Source: Macrotis lagotis
Taxonomy: Eukaryota; Chordata; Mammalia; Peramelemorphia; Peramelidae
DNA length: 64,000 bases
Assembly (NCBI RefSeq): GCF_037893015.1
Contig: NC_133665.1
Coordinates: 196,824,714 to 196,888,713 of the forward strand
Direction: 5' to 3'
The notes beneath the pieces are model-generated. The model was not told the DNA's origin. It did not search any database and saw only the letters and a list, made by a program, of their open reading frames with translations. Of the stretch, positions 22,001 to 33,693 are shown piece after piece. The first letter of the stretch is position 1; each line of letters starts with the position of its first letter. Position numbers and translations under genes: made by a program.

Positions 22001-24084
22001 GTCTGGAGGACCTCTGAAGTTCTCTCTAATGTGAGATCTAGATCCTATACATTTAGCATACTTGTCTAACCTTCTTTTCCTGCCAAAATCTTTTCTGATA
22101 TTTCCCACAGTTGTTGTCAGATCAAGAGCTCTTTACCATGAAGGAAATGAGGATCTTGTGACTCAGTTCTCTTAGTTCCCTTTCTGTTCAATTATGGGTT
22201 TTGTCTTGTGAGAAAACTTTATTCAGTTGTGTGAATTGGGGGAAAGGCTTGTTACATTTTTTGAATTTAGCCCTGAGTGACTGGGAAGCCCGACCGGACC
22301 CCCTCGCCAAGCTGCTTAGACCTTGCTTCTCGGCTATGCATCTCAAGGATCCCATGTGTCTTATCTGAAAACTGGCCCCACACTGATCAATCAGTTACGG
22401 TTCCCAAGTTCCTTTAATTGAATACAAGACCCTGGGGTGGGGGGAGGCACCTTTTTTTTTTTTTCTGATTTCAGGGACTTACATGTGCTAGCTTTCTCCT
22501 TCCCAGCTACTGAATCTTTCTTCCAATTAGGAGCCAGAGTACCTAATTCTGTATCCTGGTTAATGGTTTTCTTTGAATTAATTGATCCCACAAGATTTTT
22601 TTTAATATACAAGAATCTGTCTCCCCTTTTTGGGGGGTCCGGTGTCAAGCTGAGGAGACATGGTTCCGACTTGTTGAGCAATTGGCAGTTCCATATGCTT
22701 AATATGCTGAGATATACTCAGAACTTGAACCCTTGTTTCCTCAGTCATTTTGGCTTCCACCCACTGCACCCAAGCAGCTCATGTTGAGGTTATCTTGTCT
22801 GGCCCGCAGTATTGTTCTCCCTCCCACTTCAGACTCTGGGCTGTGGAGGGGGACAGCATCGACTTCTTCCTTCTCTCCTCATCTCCACTGACCTGTTTTT
22901 AAACCACAGTGAACAGTTTTAATGATTACTGCTTTAGAGCATCGACTGAGGTCTGGGAATGCCATCTCCCTTTTTTATTTCCTTTGAGATTATAGGCAGT
23001 CTCTTCCTCTCCTGAAGCTCTCTGGTCCTGATCTCCCCCCCCCACCCCAATCCCTTTCTTTGCCTCAGTGTGATTTTCCTGGACTCATGCCTCCTAAGCC
23101 TGTTTCCTTCTCCACACCTGGCCTTTGGCCTGTAATCATACTGCAGAGTCACCTGTCCCCTAAGGAAGATGGTGCCATCTTTGGCTTCTTTTGGCCTTCA
23201 TGGGTGGTGCAATTGAAGCGTAAGCTTACCTGCTCCAATAAACTTTGGGAAGTTCTCTGTTTTTGTTTGTCCCCCCCACCTGGTGGCCTCCTTGGCCCTT
23301 CCCTGGAAGCAAAGCCCCAGTGGCTATCAGCTTCCCATTCAGTTTCCTCTTCTCTCCTTCCTCTGATGCTGCCCTCCTCTCTGACTCTGTTCTCTCTCTC
23401 AGAGTGCTGCCCCTGAAGTTTTTGGCATACTTCCTTGAACCTATAACCAGGGTGTGGATGGGCACTCCTCCTCCCCTCACAGTGTTGGTGAGCAGTCTGA
23501 GGTTCAGAGAGGTGAGGGCCCAGGTGTCCTAGCTTCCTCACCCTATACTTTTGCTGTGGTGCTGTCCTCTGCCTAGAGGCTGAGGTGGGGGTGGAGGTGG
23601 CATAGTGGGCAGGGTCTGAGTTGGAAGCCAAGCTGGCATAAAAAGCACAAAAAGAAGAGCAGGGTTGTTGATAGGGGCTGAGTGAAGAAAGTGGGCTCCA
23701 GGGGGGCAGGCATGGCCAGCCAGATTAGAATGCCAACCCTGGTACAGATGGGGCATGCCAGCAGCCAAACTTTACAAGCTCAATAGAAGGGCAAGCTCAT
23801 CAGTGTGATGGATCTGGTGGCAAGTGATAGATGATTTCACCTTGGGCTTCTCTGAGAGGCACACATAGCCTTTGGTCATCCCTCTCCTTTGCTCTCATTA
23901 GACCTCTTCTGTTCAGTTTTGAAAGCTGCCATTGGTGAAGACCATTGATAAGCTGGAGAGCATCTAGAATATGGCAGGCAGGCTAGGGAAGGGCCTTCAG
24001 TCTTTTTGTGGGAGCTTCTTGCCTTCTATGTCTCCCCTCCCCAACCTGAATTAGTGATGCTCTAAACTCTGAGGCATTCCACCT
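19071..24084. other. Intergenic, mostly unassigned
   Basis: Two small ancient repeat ends are likely: an L2/MIR-type 3' end at about 19480-19570, and a SINE module at about 21545-21620 ('caattcaacaaatctctttg', 'cctaggcactatggggatgc'). Nothing else was recognised; the many short frames look like chance. Confidence 0.45.
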
Positions 24085-24205
24085 TTGATCCTGAATCCTC
24101 ATTCTTGTCATAAAGATGAAAATCCCAACTTGCAACTGAGTAAATGGAACCTCAGGGAAATGATTTGTCCAGTGTTGCAAGAGCAGTTAAGTGATGGGTG
24201 GGAAG
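24085..24205 (-). mobile_element. MIR SINE fragment
   Basis: Reverse MIR core with 'ggaacctcagggaaatgatt' and 'gtgttgcaagagcagttaag'. Confidence 0.45.
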
Positions 24206-24221
24206 AGAGTGGCAAAATAGT

Positions 24222-24224
24222 TGT

Positions 24225-24266
<42 letters not shown>

Positions 24267-24310
24267 CTGTCTGTGTCTGTGTCTGTGTCTCTGTGTGTCT
24301 GTGACTGTGT
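24222..24310. repeat. (GT)n microsatellite with GTCT variants
   Basis: About 40 bp of pure GT, then GTCTGT repeats to about 24310. It gives Cys-Val and His-Thr frames that are not genes. Confidence 0.95.
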
Positions 24311-24642
24311 GCACGTGGGCAAGTGAGCATGGGAGGCATGGATTGTGTCAGTGGGGTCTATATTCCTCTTCTAACCTTTGGGTCCAATGAAACCAGCAAT
24401 TTTTGGATACTCTGTCAGTCATGAGGAGTCCCCAGGTCACCCTGTGGTCCTGATGGATAGTCTACCTTGGTTCCCATTTTAGCCCCATTCTTCCTTTTGA
24501 TGCCTTTGGGATGGAACACCCTTGACCACAGGTCTCTGTATCCAGGGCATCACTCACCCCAATCCTGACTAATCCTAGCTTCTGTCCATTCTCAGCCCCA
24601 TTCTCTCCCACCACAAAGACTTAGGTTAAAAGTCAATGTGGT

Positions 24643-24783
24643 AGGGGTGGCTAGGTGGTGCAGTGGATAAAGCACCGGCCCTGGAGTCAGGAGTACCTGG
24701 GTTCAAATCCGGTTTCAGACACTTAATAATTACCTAGCTGTGTGGCCTTGGGCAAGCCACTTAACCCCATTTGCCTTGCAAAA
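24643..24783 (+). mobile_element. MAR1-type tRNA-derived SINE with perfect TSD
   Basis: Full-length marsupial SINE: the head is a tRNA-like gggtggctaggtggtgcag, the tail ends in TTGCC then an A-run. The flanks carry a perfect 15-bp duplication, aaaagtcaatgtggt, at 24628-24642 and 24784-24798. The head includes B-box-like 'ggttcaaatcc', as expected for a polymerase III promoter. Confidence 0.95.
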
Positions 24784-25650
24784 AAAAGTCAATGTGGTTG
24801 TCCCAGTGACTTCATAGGGATTCTGATCCAGAGAGGGCAAGATACCTGCCCTGGTGCTCAAGGATGCATCAGATGCCACAAACACAGCCTAGGCCAGAAG
24901 GTCGCTGGTTATGGGTTTGATTTATCTAGTACACAAACAGCCTGGGCACTAGACTTGACCACAGGAGTACCTGAAGCTCAAGCAGGATCATGAACAGAGG
25001 AGCTTCTGGACATGAGCAGCATTGGACTTGGGGCGCCTTTGCCCCACACAGGTCACACTCCCCCCTGGGGAAGATAGGTTCTTTCTGAGACAAAATGACC
25101 AATGGAAGAAGGGAGAGCACGAGACAAGACAGGGAGAGCCTTGGACTGTACACCTGGGGAGGGTGCAGGATTTGTAAATGTTGTCTAGGCACTCCCTGTC
25201 CCTGTAGCCCAGCCACCTTTCTCAGGAGCCCTGTTTCCTTAGCCAACCCCAGGTGCTCACCAGAGTGTTCATGAATGTCGTGGCATCGGCATACATTGCA
25301 GTGATCATGGACCCCCATCTCCCAAAGTTACTGACAGTAGGGGTGGCAGTTGAGACTGAGCTGCCATATTTAGACAGGCCTGCCCTTAGGAGGGTGTGAA
25401 TGAAACAGCAAGTCTGGAAACCAGAGGAGTGCTGGGCTCCTTGCAACCGGCCCTTAGAGTCCTTCAGCATGCCCATTAAAGGGTGATCAGATTACTAAGT
25501 GGACCCCATCTCAGCCCTAGTGATAGCCCTGCTCCTTCAGAACTCTGGTTGGTCCTGCTCCAGGATTAGAGGGACCCTGTGAGTATTGGTCAACTCTCAG
25601 CTTCCCCTAAACATCAGCCAGCTTGTCTTGAGCTTAGTGGGAGGGCAATT

Positions 25651-25652
<2 letters not shown>

Positions 25653-25728
<76 letters not shown>
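25653..25728. repeat. Compound (CT)n(GT)n microsatellite
   Basis: About 43 bp of CT switch directly to about 33 bp of GT at 25695. Confidence 0.97.
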
Positions 25729-25731
<3 letters not shown>

Positions 25732-26086
25732 AACTGGACAGGCCAAAGTAGAATCAGAGTTCTGGCCTGCTCCAGTTTATGCCCAGTGGGAGCTGTCCAG
25801 TGCTGAATCTACTTAGAGACGACTTCTCAGAAGTGTGTCTGAAGTATGGCCCTAAACCATGGAGACTCCCATTGGGTCTCTGATATGTCAATCATTGGAT
25901 AACCTCTTCTGATAGATGGAGAGAAGACCCCTTTAAATGACTCAGACATCCAAACACTCCTTTGTCCAAACAGTGTAAGGAGAATTGGAAAATCCAATTG
26001 CTGTGAAAGGGGGAGAGAGAATCAATACCCTCCATTGATTGAGGGTACCACCTCTAGTCACAGTCCTTCACTGACATCCAAATGAC

Positions 26087-26705
26087 TGGGGAGCTATATA
26101 CAAGTCAGGGATAGATAGCAATGAATCTAGAGGATTATCTATTCATGGAAGATGGAAAATCTGGACACAGTCCCTCACTTCAAGGGAAGCATGGATCTTA
26201 GAGGTCCATACATTGATGAAACATGGCAGCTTTGGGCAAAGTCTCCACTTCATCTGGGAAGCTGTTTACAAGGCAAAACTAGGAGACTGGAAGCTCATCC
26301 ATCCAGTTCTGGGCTCAGTGCCCCACCTTGAGAAATTGTTCACAAAGCAAACATAGTGTCCATTCACTCATAGAAAGCGGCAGCTCTGGGCATAGCCCCT
26401 CACCACAAATCAAACATAAATCCTAGAGACCCATCCACTGATGGAAAATCCTGGGAAAAATTCTCCACTACTCCTGGTGAGTTGTCCATAAGATGAGCAT
26501 GGAGGTCCAACTGTTCATGGAAGGCTGTAGCTCTGGGTACAGTACCTGGGGAGCTGTCAGGTATGCAAACATAAAACTTGAAGGTTTATCCATTTGTGGA
26601 TAGCTGTGGCTCTGGACACAGTTCCTCACTGTACCTAGAGAGTTGTCCATAAGGTTGGCATAGACCTGGAGACCCAACTATTCATGGCAGTGGCATCTCT
26701 GGAGT
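26087..26705. repeat. Diverged minisatellite, about eight units of about 77 bp
   Basis: The anchor TCTGGGCACAGT and variants recur at 26160, 26231, 26308, 26385, 26450, 26532, 26611 and about 26697, so spacings run from 65 to 86. Each unit also carries versions of 'gagttgtccataag', 'gcaaacata', 'gagacccatcca' and 'ttcatggaa'. It lies 0.7-1.3 kb downstream of the receptor stop codon, in the 3' UTR or just past it. Confidence 0.85.
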
Positions 26706-27381
26706 TATATTTAGAAAGGAGTTAAACATGTGCCAGTCCAATGACTTGAGCTAGTCCTGCCAACTTGGCTCCAACTGGCATTTACCTGTCATAAAGATTG
26801 TGATTTCTAACTCCCATCATGTTTTAATGTTCCTAATAATCTCAGAAGATGTTGTCTAGCATTAGTCGGCATGGCATAGGATGGCACAGCACAAGCAGAA
26901 GACTGGACCTACTTAGCTGTGAAACCAACATTGTGCTCCCAGAGAGAAAGTTGGTGGTTAGAAGCCTCAGGTAAGAGAGTCTTGAAAACAGAGCCCCCCT
27001 TTTCAGGAGTGAGTGACTTATGTTTGTAGCTCAAGTTATAAGATGGGTGGGCATCCTATCTCCAAGCCCACTCACTTTTCTGTGGGCTTTGATCCTGTGG
27101 CCATGATAGGATTCTAGGTCCTGAATTAAAGCTGGGAGAAGTCATCCACATTGCACTGTATTTTTTTCATTCTTGGGACACAACCTCATGAATTCCAATA
27201 TGCTGCTAACTTTCCCCAGATACTCCCTCTGGGAGATACCTCTGCAAGGCAATTGAAATATCTTTCACATAACCATTGACCATGTAGAGACTCTCTAGAG
27301 TCTGTCAGAAAGAGAATGAGAGAAGAAAATAGGCAAAAAGAAGACATCTAAATGACCAGCCACACCTCCTTTGCTGCCCAG
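26706..27381 (-). other. Receptor 3' flank, probably 3' UTR
   Basis: Sequence directly after the receptor stop codon. No canonical AATAAA was found on the - strand here. An ATTAAA variant lies at 26828-26823, about 555 bases past the stop codon, and may be the poly(A) signal, but its downstream context is weak. Confidence 0.35.
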
Positions 27382-27606
27382 TCAAGTGGATGCCTCTCCA
27401 GACCTCAGGGCAGTGATCTCTGAGTCTTCTATGGCAAACTTCCCATTGAGTTGTTCATTGTGGGAATCAGGAGAGTAAAGGTAAACAGGGACCTCAGTGA
27501 CTGAGGTGGCTGTGTAGGAGGTGGAGCGAGTGGAGCAACGATCCTTCCTCCGCTGGCCCCACTGAGTCTTGTACTGTGCCCATTGTCTCTTCAGTGCTCC
27601 TTGGAC
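27382..27606 (-). CDS. Receptor last exon: helix 8 and C-terminal tail
   Basis: Acceptor ttctag, 74 codons and TGA. It starts [16 protein letters not shown] (near CALCR: VQTTVKRQWAQFKIQW). Further on a Ser/Thr-rich stretch ([14 protein letters not shown]) and EQLNGK align with the CALCRL tail. The tail ends LRSGEAST. The C-terminus offers many phosphorylation sites for arrestin recruitment. Confidence 0.93.
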   Translation of the reverse strand, partial: VQGALKRQWAQYKTQWGQRRKDRCSTRSTSYTATSVTEVPVYLYSPDSHNEQLNGKFAIEDSEITALRSGEAST

Positions 27607-30600
27607 CTAGAAAAGAAGAAGGATCAGGGTAAGTGTCATTCAGGATCATCTCAGAGTCCCTTTCCCACCTTGTAATGCTTTTTTTGGGAAGGAGAATAAA
27701 GGTGAAAGGATGCACTGATCTCTAAAGGCTGGACCATGCTTCAGGGATGAACCAATGTGTGGCTCATATTTCTGTTGGCCTTTGGGCCCAGGGCAGTTTG
27801 CTGCCACCTCACCTCTAGCCCTGAGTAGCTTTGGATTCCTTGAATCTTAAAGTTAACACCAGGAGGCAAGTCTCATGGCATTAGTTCAAAGGAATTTTCT
27901 TCTGGAAACTGCTAAGCCTGCACCTTGATTAGCTGTGTATATCTCAACCCAAACCAAGACTTTGCTGTTGGTTGGGCTCTCAGGTCCAGTGTCCTTGGGA
28001 ACCAGGGAATCATAGATGATCAAATGTGTTAAATATTATTAATATGCACACTAAATACCCACCCAACACGGTGCTGCAAAGAGGCCAGTGACAGCAGCAG
28101 TAGCAATGATCCACCTGGCTTTATGCCCTTCTTCCTGAGACAGGGGCCCTCCTTACCCCTGAGAGGCTTATCCTAAGCCTTTCAGTCACCTTGAGGCTTT
28201 GCAGATGTGAAAATCCAGACCCTAGGCCATGCAACTCATAAGTGATCCAGGGCTTTATTTTCCATCTCATCCCATACTCAGTTAAGCCTGAAGGACCTTA
28301 TGGGTTGTCTTTTTGATTTACCAAAACAACCACAAAACACTGTACCTTTGCTTAGGGAGGACAAGCTTCAGCAATACCAAAGTTCAGCTCTTCAAAGAGT
28401 GAGAACACAGAGGAAGAGAATGAATCCCAAGCTAACTTGAACTAGATTGGCTTCCAGGGCCTTGCTCCAGGCTCCATTTTCAACCCCATTTCCTATCACT
28501 GATAACCAGACTAGCGACTGTTTCCTGTTCTCTCCTATGTCCATGGGGCCTCTACTGAAGCCATTCTGTCTCACTAAGACTTTGTTTGGGTGCCACCCTG
28601 CAGGCATGGAGCCTGGCCCCCAAATGAGCTTCTCTCCCTCCTCAGGTGGATGCCAAGGATTATGCTGCCAGCCTGCCCACTCTCCCTAGCATTCATTTAC
28701 ATGGGTGTACATGATTTCTCAGGCACCTGACAGCCCTTTAAGGGTAGGAACTGGGCATGTTTACTTAGAACAAAGGCTGGTGCCTGACCCACTTCCCTAT
28801 GACTTCACCGTGAGAAGTCCCAGAACTACTCAAAGATGCACTGACAGTTGATATTGGCCTCTCCTGTCACGGTAGGTAAGAAGGCTCCACAGACTTGAAG
28901 AGAACTCCAAGTCTCTAGAGTCCTTAAAACAAAATATAACCTCCTCCCTAGATGGATTTTAAAGGGCAGTTGGACTAATCCATCCTTGAGCAGCAATTCC
29001 CCATTAGGTGTTATCCGACCTCCATGTGAATACCCCCAGATATGGGAAGCTCACTCTCTTATCAGGTGCACAGAGCACTGGTCTTATAGTCAGGAGGAGA
29101 GGAGCTAGTCTCAGACACTTGACACTCACTCGTGTGACCTTGAGCAAGCCACCTAACCTCGATTGTCTCCTCCAGGAGACAGTATCCTGATCCATATCTG
29201 GCCACTAGATCTAGATAGTTCTGGAGGAGAAGGACACGGTACCTCCTCATTCCAATCCAATTCGTGAGTTTTCTTGGCATCACCTCCCTTATATCATGGT
29301 CTTATTTGAGAATGAACTTGGAGTCCATTCCCTGGCTTTTGGTGAGCCACAATCTGACTTTGGGAGTGTCTTCCATCGATAACTCTGAGGTCTACCCTCA
29401 AAGACCAAACAGAACAAAGCTTAATCCCCGGGGATAGCCTTGCAAAAACTATGTGATCCTACCCTGCTCCATCTCCCCATTCTGCGGCATCCCCACACAG
29501 CTTTCCTAAAGTTATTGGGAGGTCTGAGGGACCTGGGAAGAGACAATATAGACAGGAGCCCTTGAGGATGGTGGACAGCTGGCTGTAGCCTATTTCCCCC
29601 TCATATGATGAGGCTGCTCAGGGAAGTATCCACGGTCACTATGCTGCATTTTTGGAGAGAGCAGGGCCTTGGAACTGAAGGACCTTGGACAGGTCCTTGA
29701 GACTGGGCAAGAGGGCAGCCAAGATCTTGGATAGCTGTCACTTTGCAGGTTTCCAATCCTGTTGACTAAAGATCAATGTTTTGAACTTAAGACATGAGCT
29801 GGAGCTGGGTAGCTTCCTCCTGATGGTCATTGTTCTGACGAATCTCATCCAGGATTTAGCCAGCCTCACCCAACCTGTTTAACTTGACCCCAGTGGAGAC
29901 TAGCATCCCATCTTTCCACAGGAACATTGTTCTCTGAGGTGGCATGGGCTGGATGGGAGCCTCCATCAACTCATGGGGTTGGTTTGTAGAACTTCTATTC
30001 TCAAAGGAGAAAAGTGGGGAACAATGAATGTTGGGAAAGAATTTTGCCCATCTGGGGATTTTTAGAAGATAACCTGTCCCCAAAATAACATGAGGCTATC
30101 TCTGGGTGTGCATTATTCATTAGTGTTTCATATCTTTCATCATGATATGTTATAAGTGGTTGGGTGATGCAGGGGAGAGAGTATTGGGCTTGGAATCATT
30201 AGGGTCTGAATTCATATCTTGCCTTCGACACTTGGTAGCTAGCCTTCTCTCATGCTCAGTCTCCTCATCTATAAGATGGGGACAATCCCTCCCAGGATTA
30301 GAGTGAGACTCAAATGAAAACCTATAGAAAACATTTTCATGTTTCTGAGAGACCCCTAAAGTCAGCTATGATTAGGGTAAATGGTGACGTTGTTGGCCCA
30401 GTGCCACAGACTTTCCAGGACTGCTCAGTTCAGTTTCTTTCTCTATCTTGGGTTTGATATTGTGCAAGCAAACATGTTTTCCAATGACTTGGATTGTGGT
30501 GTGGATGTGGGATAGCCAAATGGGAGGAAACTGCCTCCTAGGATGAGTGTCTGGGAGCCAGGGATGAAGGGAGTGTTGGAGAGGCCTGGAAGAGAGGATG

Positions 30601-33600
30601 AAGAAAGGAGGTGGTGTGTGACGAGGCTCCCAGGCCAGCTTGCCTGTTGGTGGGATCGGGTGTGGCGATGGCTCTGGAAGTCTCTGTGGCTTCTTTTCTG
30701 TTCAGCTCCAGGTGCTGACGAGTGACAGCAGTCCTGGGTTGTTTTATGGCCATATCTTTGGCGCCTGGTTCCCTTTCCCTGAACCTTCTGCAGACACAGC
30801 GACAAGGGATTCATTTCATATTGTGTTGCCCTCAGTCCTGAAGGGACAGCCCAATAGTAAAGCCCCCAATATGTAGTGTGGATAGAGGATGAGTGGTGAG
30901 GCTCCTTCCCTCACCCCCTGAAAAACCCCTGTTGGGTTGTGCCCATCAGATTGGGCCTGGGAAGGTCCTAACCCCTGGGGATCACAGGAGTAGCTGGAGC
31001 TTAAAGAGGGAGAGCATGAGCTCTGTTTGGCTGATTTGGCCCATTCTCCCCAGAGGGAAATCTGGGGGCAGGGGCAGAAAGTCAGGTCCTCCAGCAGTCA
31101 TGGGGCTGAGCCTTGCCCATAACCCTGTGGGACAAGAGGTCATCCAGCCCCTACTCACTCTGGGACCCTCACTGTAGGCAAGCTCTTCCTAGGCTTAGAC
31201 CAACCTTGGAGTTGCCTCCCACAGTCCTCTGAGGCAGCCCGTGTTAGCCATTTTGTTCCTCTGGGGTCATCTCTGCTCTGGACTAAACATCCCCAGTTCC
31301 TTCAGCTGACCCTCAGGTGGAATAGACCAGACTTTCAGTTTATTCCTAAAAGGCCTCTTTCTCCAGAGATGCTCCAGTGGGGGACTGTCACACCCCATTG
31401 CTGGCCATCATTCTTCTCTTATGCTGTTTGCATCAGCTTCTTGGTCTTCTGTCTCATCCTATGGGTTCATATAAAGCTTGTGGTTCACTAGGACCTCTAG
31501 CAATTTTCCCATAATCTGAGGTCTAGTCACATCTGTTCTTTCTTGAATTTATGTCCCCAAGAGGAAAGCTTAGCATTTGACCTGATTAAATTTGCTTCAC
31601 ATTGGAACCTGTTGATCAACTTTGGGATCCTGATGAAGTCTGCTTGAGGATCAGCCCAGATTTTCATCTGTTATCTGAGAAGTGTTCATGTGATCAGCAA
31701 GGAGCAGAAGGGAGATTCTTGGACATCCTCCAAGACACCTCCCTCCATGCTGATGTGATCCACCTATTGGTGGCTCCTCCACTCCTAACCTTTCTCCTCT
31801 CTAGCGATTCTCTGGCCCATCTCTTGGTCTCATCTACAAGAATATTGTGGGTTATTGTTGATCGGTCATGTTTGACTCTTCATTACCCCTTGAGAAGTTT
31901 CCTTGGCTGAGATACTGGAGTGGTTGGCCATTTTCTTCTCCAGCTCATTTTACAGATGAGGTAAATAGGGTGAAGTGACTTGCCCAGGATCACACAGTGA
32001 GTGTGACACATTTGAATTCAGATCCTCCTGACTCCAGACCCTCCATTGTGACCAACGTTGGTCAGAAGATTTGCTGAGATCAGCAGCCTCTGATGTGCTG
32101 ACTCGGCATTGGCTAGGTGTCTGACTGAACCTGTTTCATGCTGGACCGACTGGTGGCAGGACACAGTCAGGAGCTGCTGAATCCTGATTCCACCAAGAGA
32201 AGGAGCTCAGGCGGGGCTGCTGGACATATCCAAGGCCCAGGTTTGACCACTCATCCCCCCCAACTCAGTAAGCACACTGTGGCTCCCTAGTGCCATTTCC
32301 AATCTTATTTCACATTTTTTCTACTTCACACACCTTCTACTCCTGACAGAATAAGCTACTTAGAGCACAAGGGGTTCCATGAACTGCTCCCACTGGTCTT
32401 AAGCCTCCACTCTTTCCTTTGTCTTTCAGAACTGGCCTCTTCCTTCTCTGGGTCTTCTCCTTGGCTTGAATTACCTTAGATTTACCTATCAGTTTATCCC
32501 CCAGTAGAATGGAAGCTCCTTGAGGGCAAGCACAATCTCCTTTTGTCTCTGTTCCTAGGCCTAAGAGAGGCCCAGGATCACAGAGAGGGCTTCATTTATT
32601 TGCTGCATTGAATAGAATCTTTCAAGACTGCAGGCCAAGTGCCAGTGGATCACCAGGAAATGCTCACCTCTCCATTGAAGAAGCAGAAGATAGTTGCCAC
32701 AAGCAAGCCCTACACACAAAAAGCAACAAGAAAGAAGAAAACGACAAGAAAGCAATGTCAGTCCTTGCTGGGTCATTGTTTTTTTTTTTTTTTGTTTGTT
32801 TGTTTTTTAGTTTTTGCAAGGCAATGGGGTTAAGTGACTTTCCAAAGGTCACACAGCTAGGCGTTTATTAAGTATCTGAGGCTGGATTTGAACTCAGGTC
32901 CTCCTGACTCCAGGGCTGGTGCTCTATCCACTGCACCACCTAGCTGCCCCCATTGGGTTATTTTTAAGTAACTAACAGGGCCCTAGACTCAGAGGCCTTT
33001 AACTAGCTGGGGGACCCTGCGGGAGGGAGTCTGTTGGCCCCTCGTGACCTCAGTTTCCTCAGCTGCAAAGTGAGGGAGACCCTCCATCTAGGGTCTCTTC
33101 CAATTCTAACACCACCTCAGTTTCTGCTTAATGAACACTGATAAGCTGGAGAGGCCCTGAAGGACCAGGGTGCTGGAGAAGGAACCAGGCCTGATCATCT
33201 TGGAGAAGAGGAAGCTCAGGGGGACATAAAGGAGGGGGGGGGGTCAGCCTTGTTCTGCTCTACTCCAGACCAGGAGCATTATCCACAGAGGCAGACTGAG
33301 GCTCCATGGCAGAAAAAACTTCCTTACAGCAAGAGCTATTGGAGATCATGGGAGGGAGGCTCAAGCAAAGTGTTGAGAACCATTTGTTGGGTAGACTCTG
33401 TGTGTTTGTGTGTGTGTGCGTGATTATGAGTGTATGGAAGCATGTGTAAGAGGGTGTGTGAGTAGGGGCAGCCAGGTGGCCCATGGAGAGAGCACCGGCC
33501 CTGGAGTCGGGAGGACCTGAATTCAAATCTGTCAACAGAGAGTGTGCATGAGTGAGAGTGTGTGTGTATATGGATTCTTGCTCAGCCTGGGTTGGGACCA

Positions 33601-33650
33601 GATGACTTCCAAGCTTGAGCCACCTCTCTGATTCTGTGATCTTTCTCCCT

Positions 33651-33693
<43 letters not shown>

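Larger units (their letters stand above)
27607..32667 (-). other. Last receptor intron
   Basis: 5.1 kb. It holds a SINE (29066-29335), a MIR (30155-30320), a reverse SINE (31845-32060) and an L2 3' end (32290-32605). The other stretches show nothing recognised; short open frames, including 30443-30814, have no family resemblance. Confidence 0.6.

Noticed and set aside
24643..24783. tRNA gene suggested by the SINE head with B-box-like sequence
   Set aside because: It belongs to a dispersed SINE with target-site duplication and A-rich tail, and does not fold as an intact tRNA.
26087..26705. CRISPR-like direct repeats
   Set aside because: Units are degenerate, contiguous, uneven in length and in a mammalian genome; it is a minisatellite.
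30443..30814. 123-codon - frame as an alternative last receptor exon
   Set aside because: Its start does not continue the TM7 micro-exon with NGE-VQ. The exon at 27606-27382 does so perfectly.
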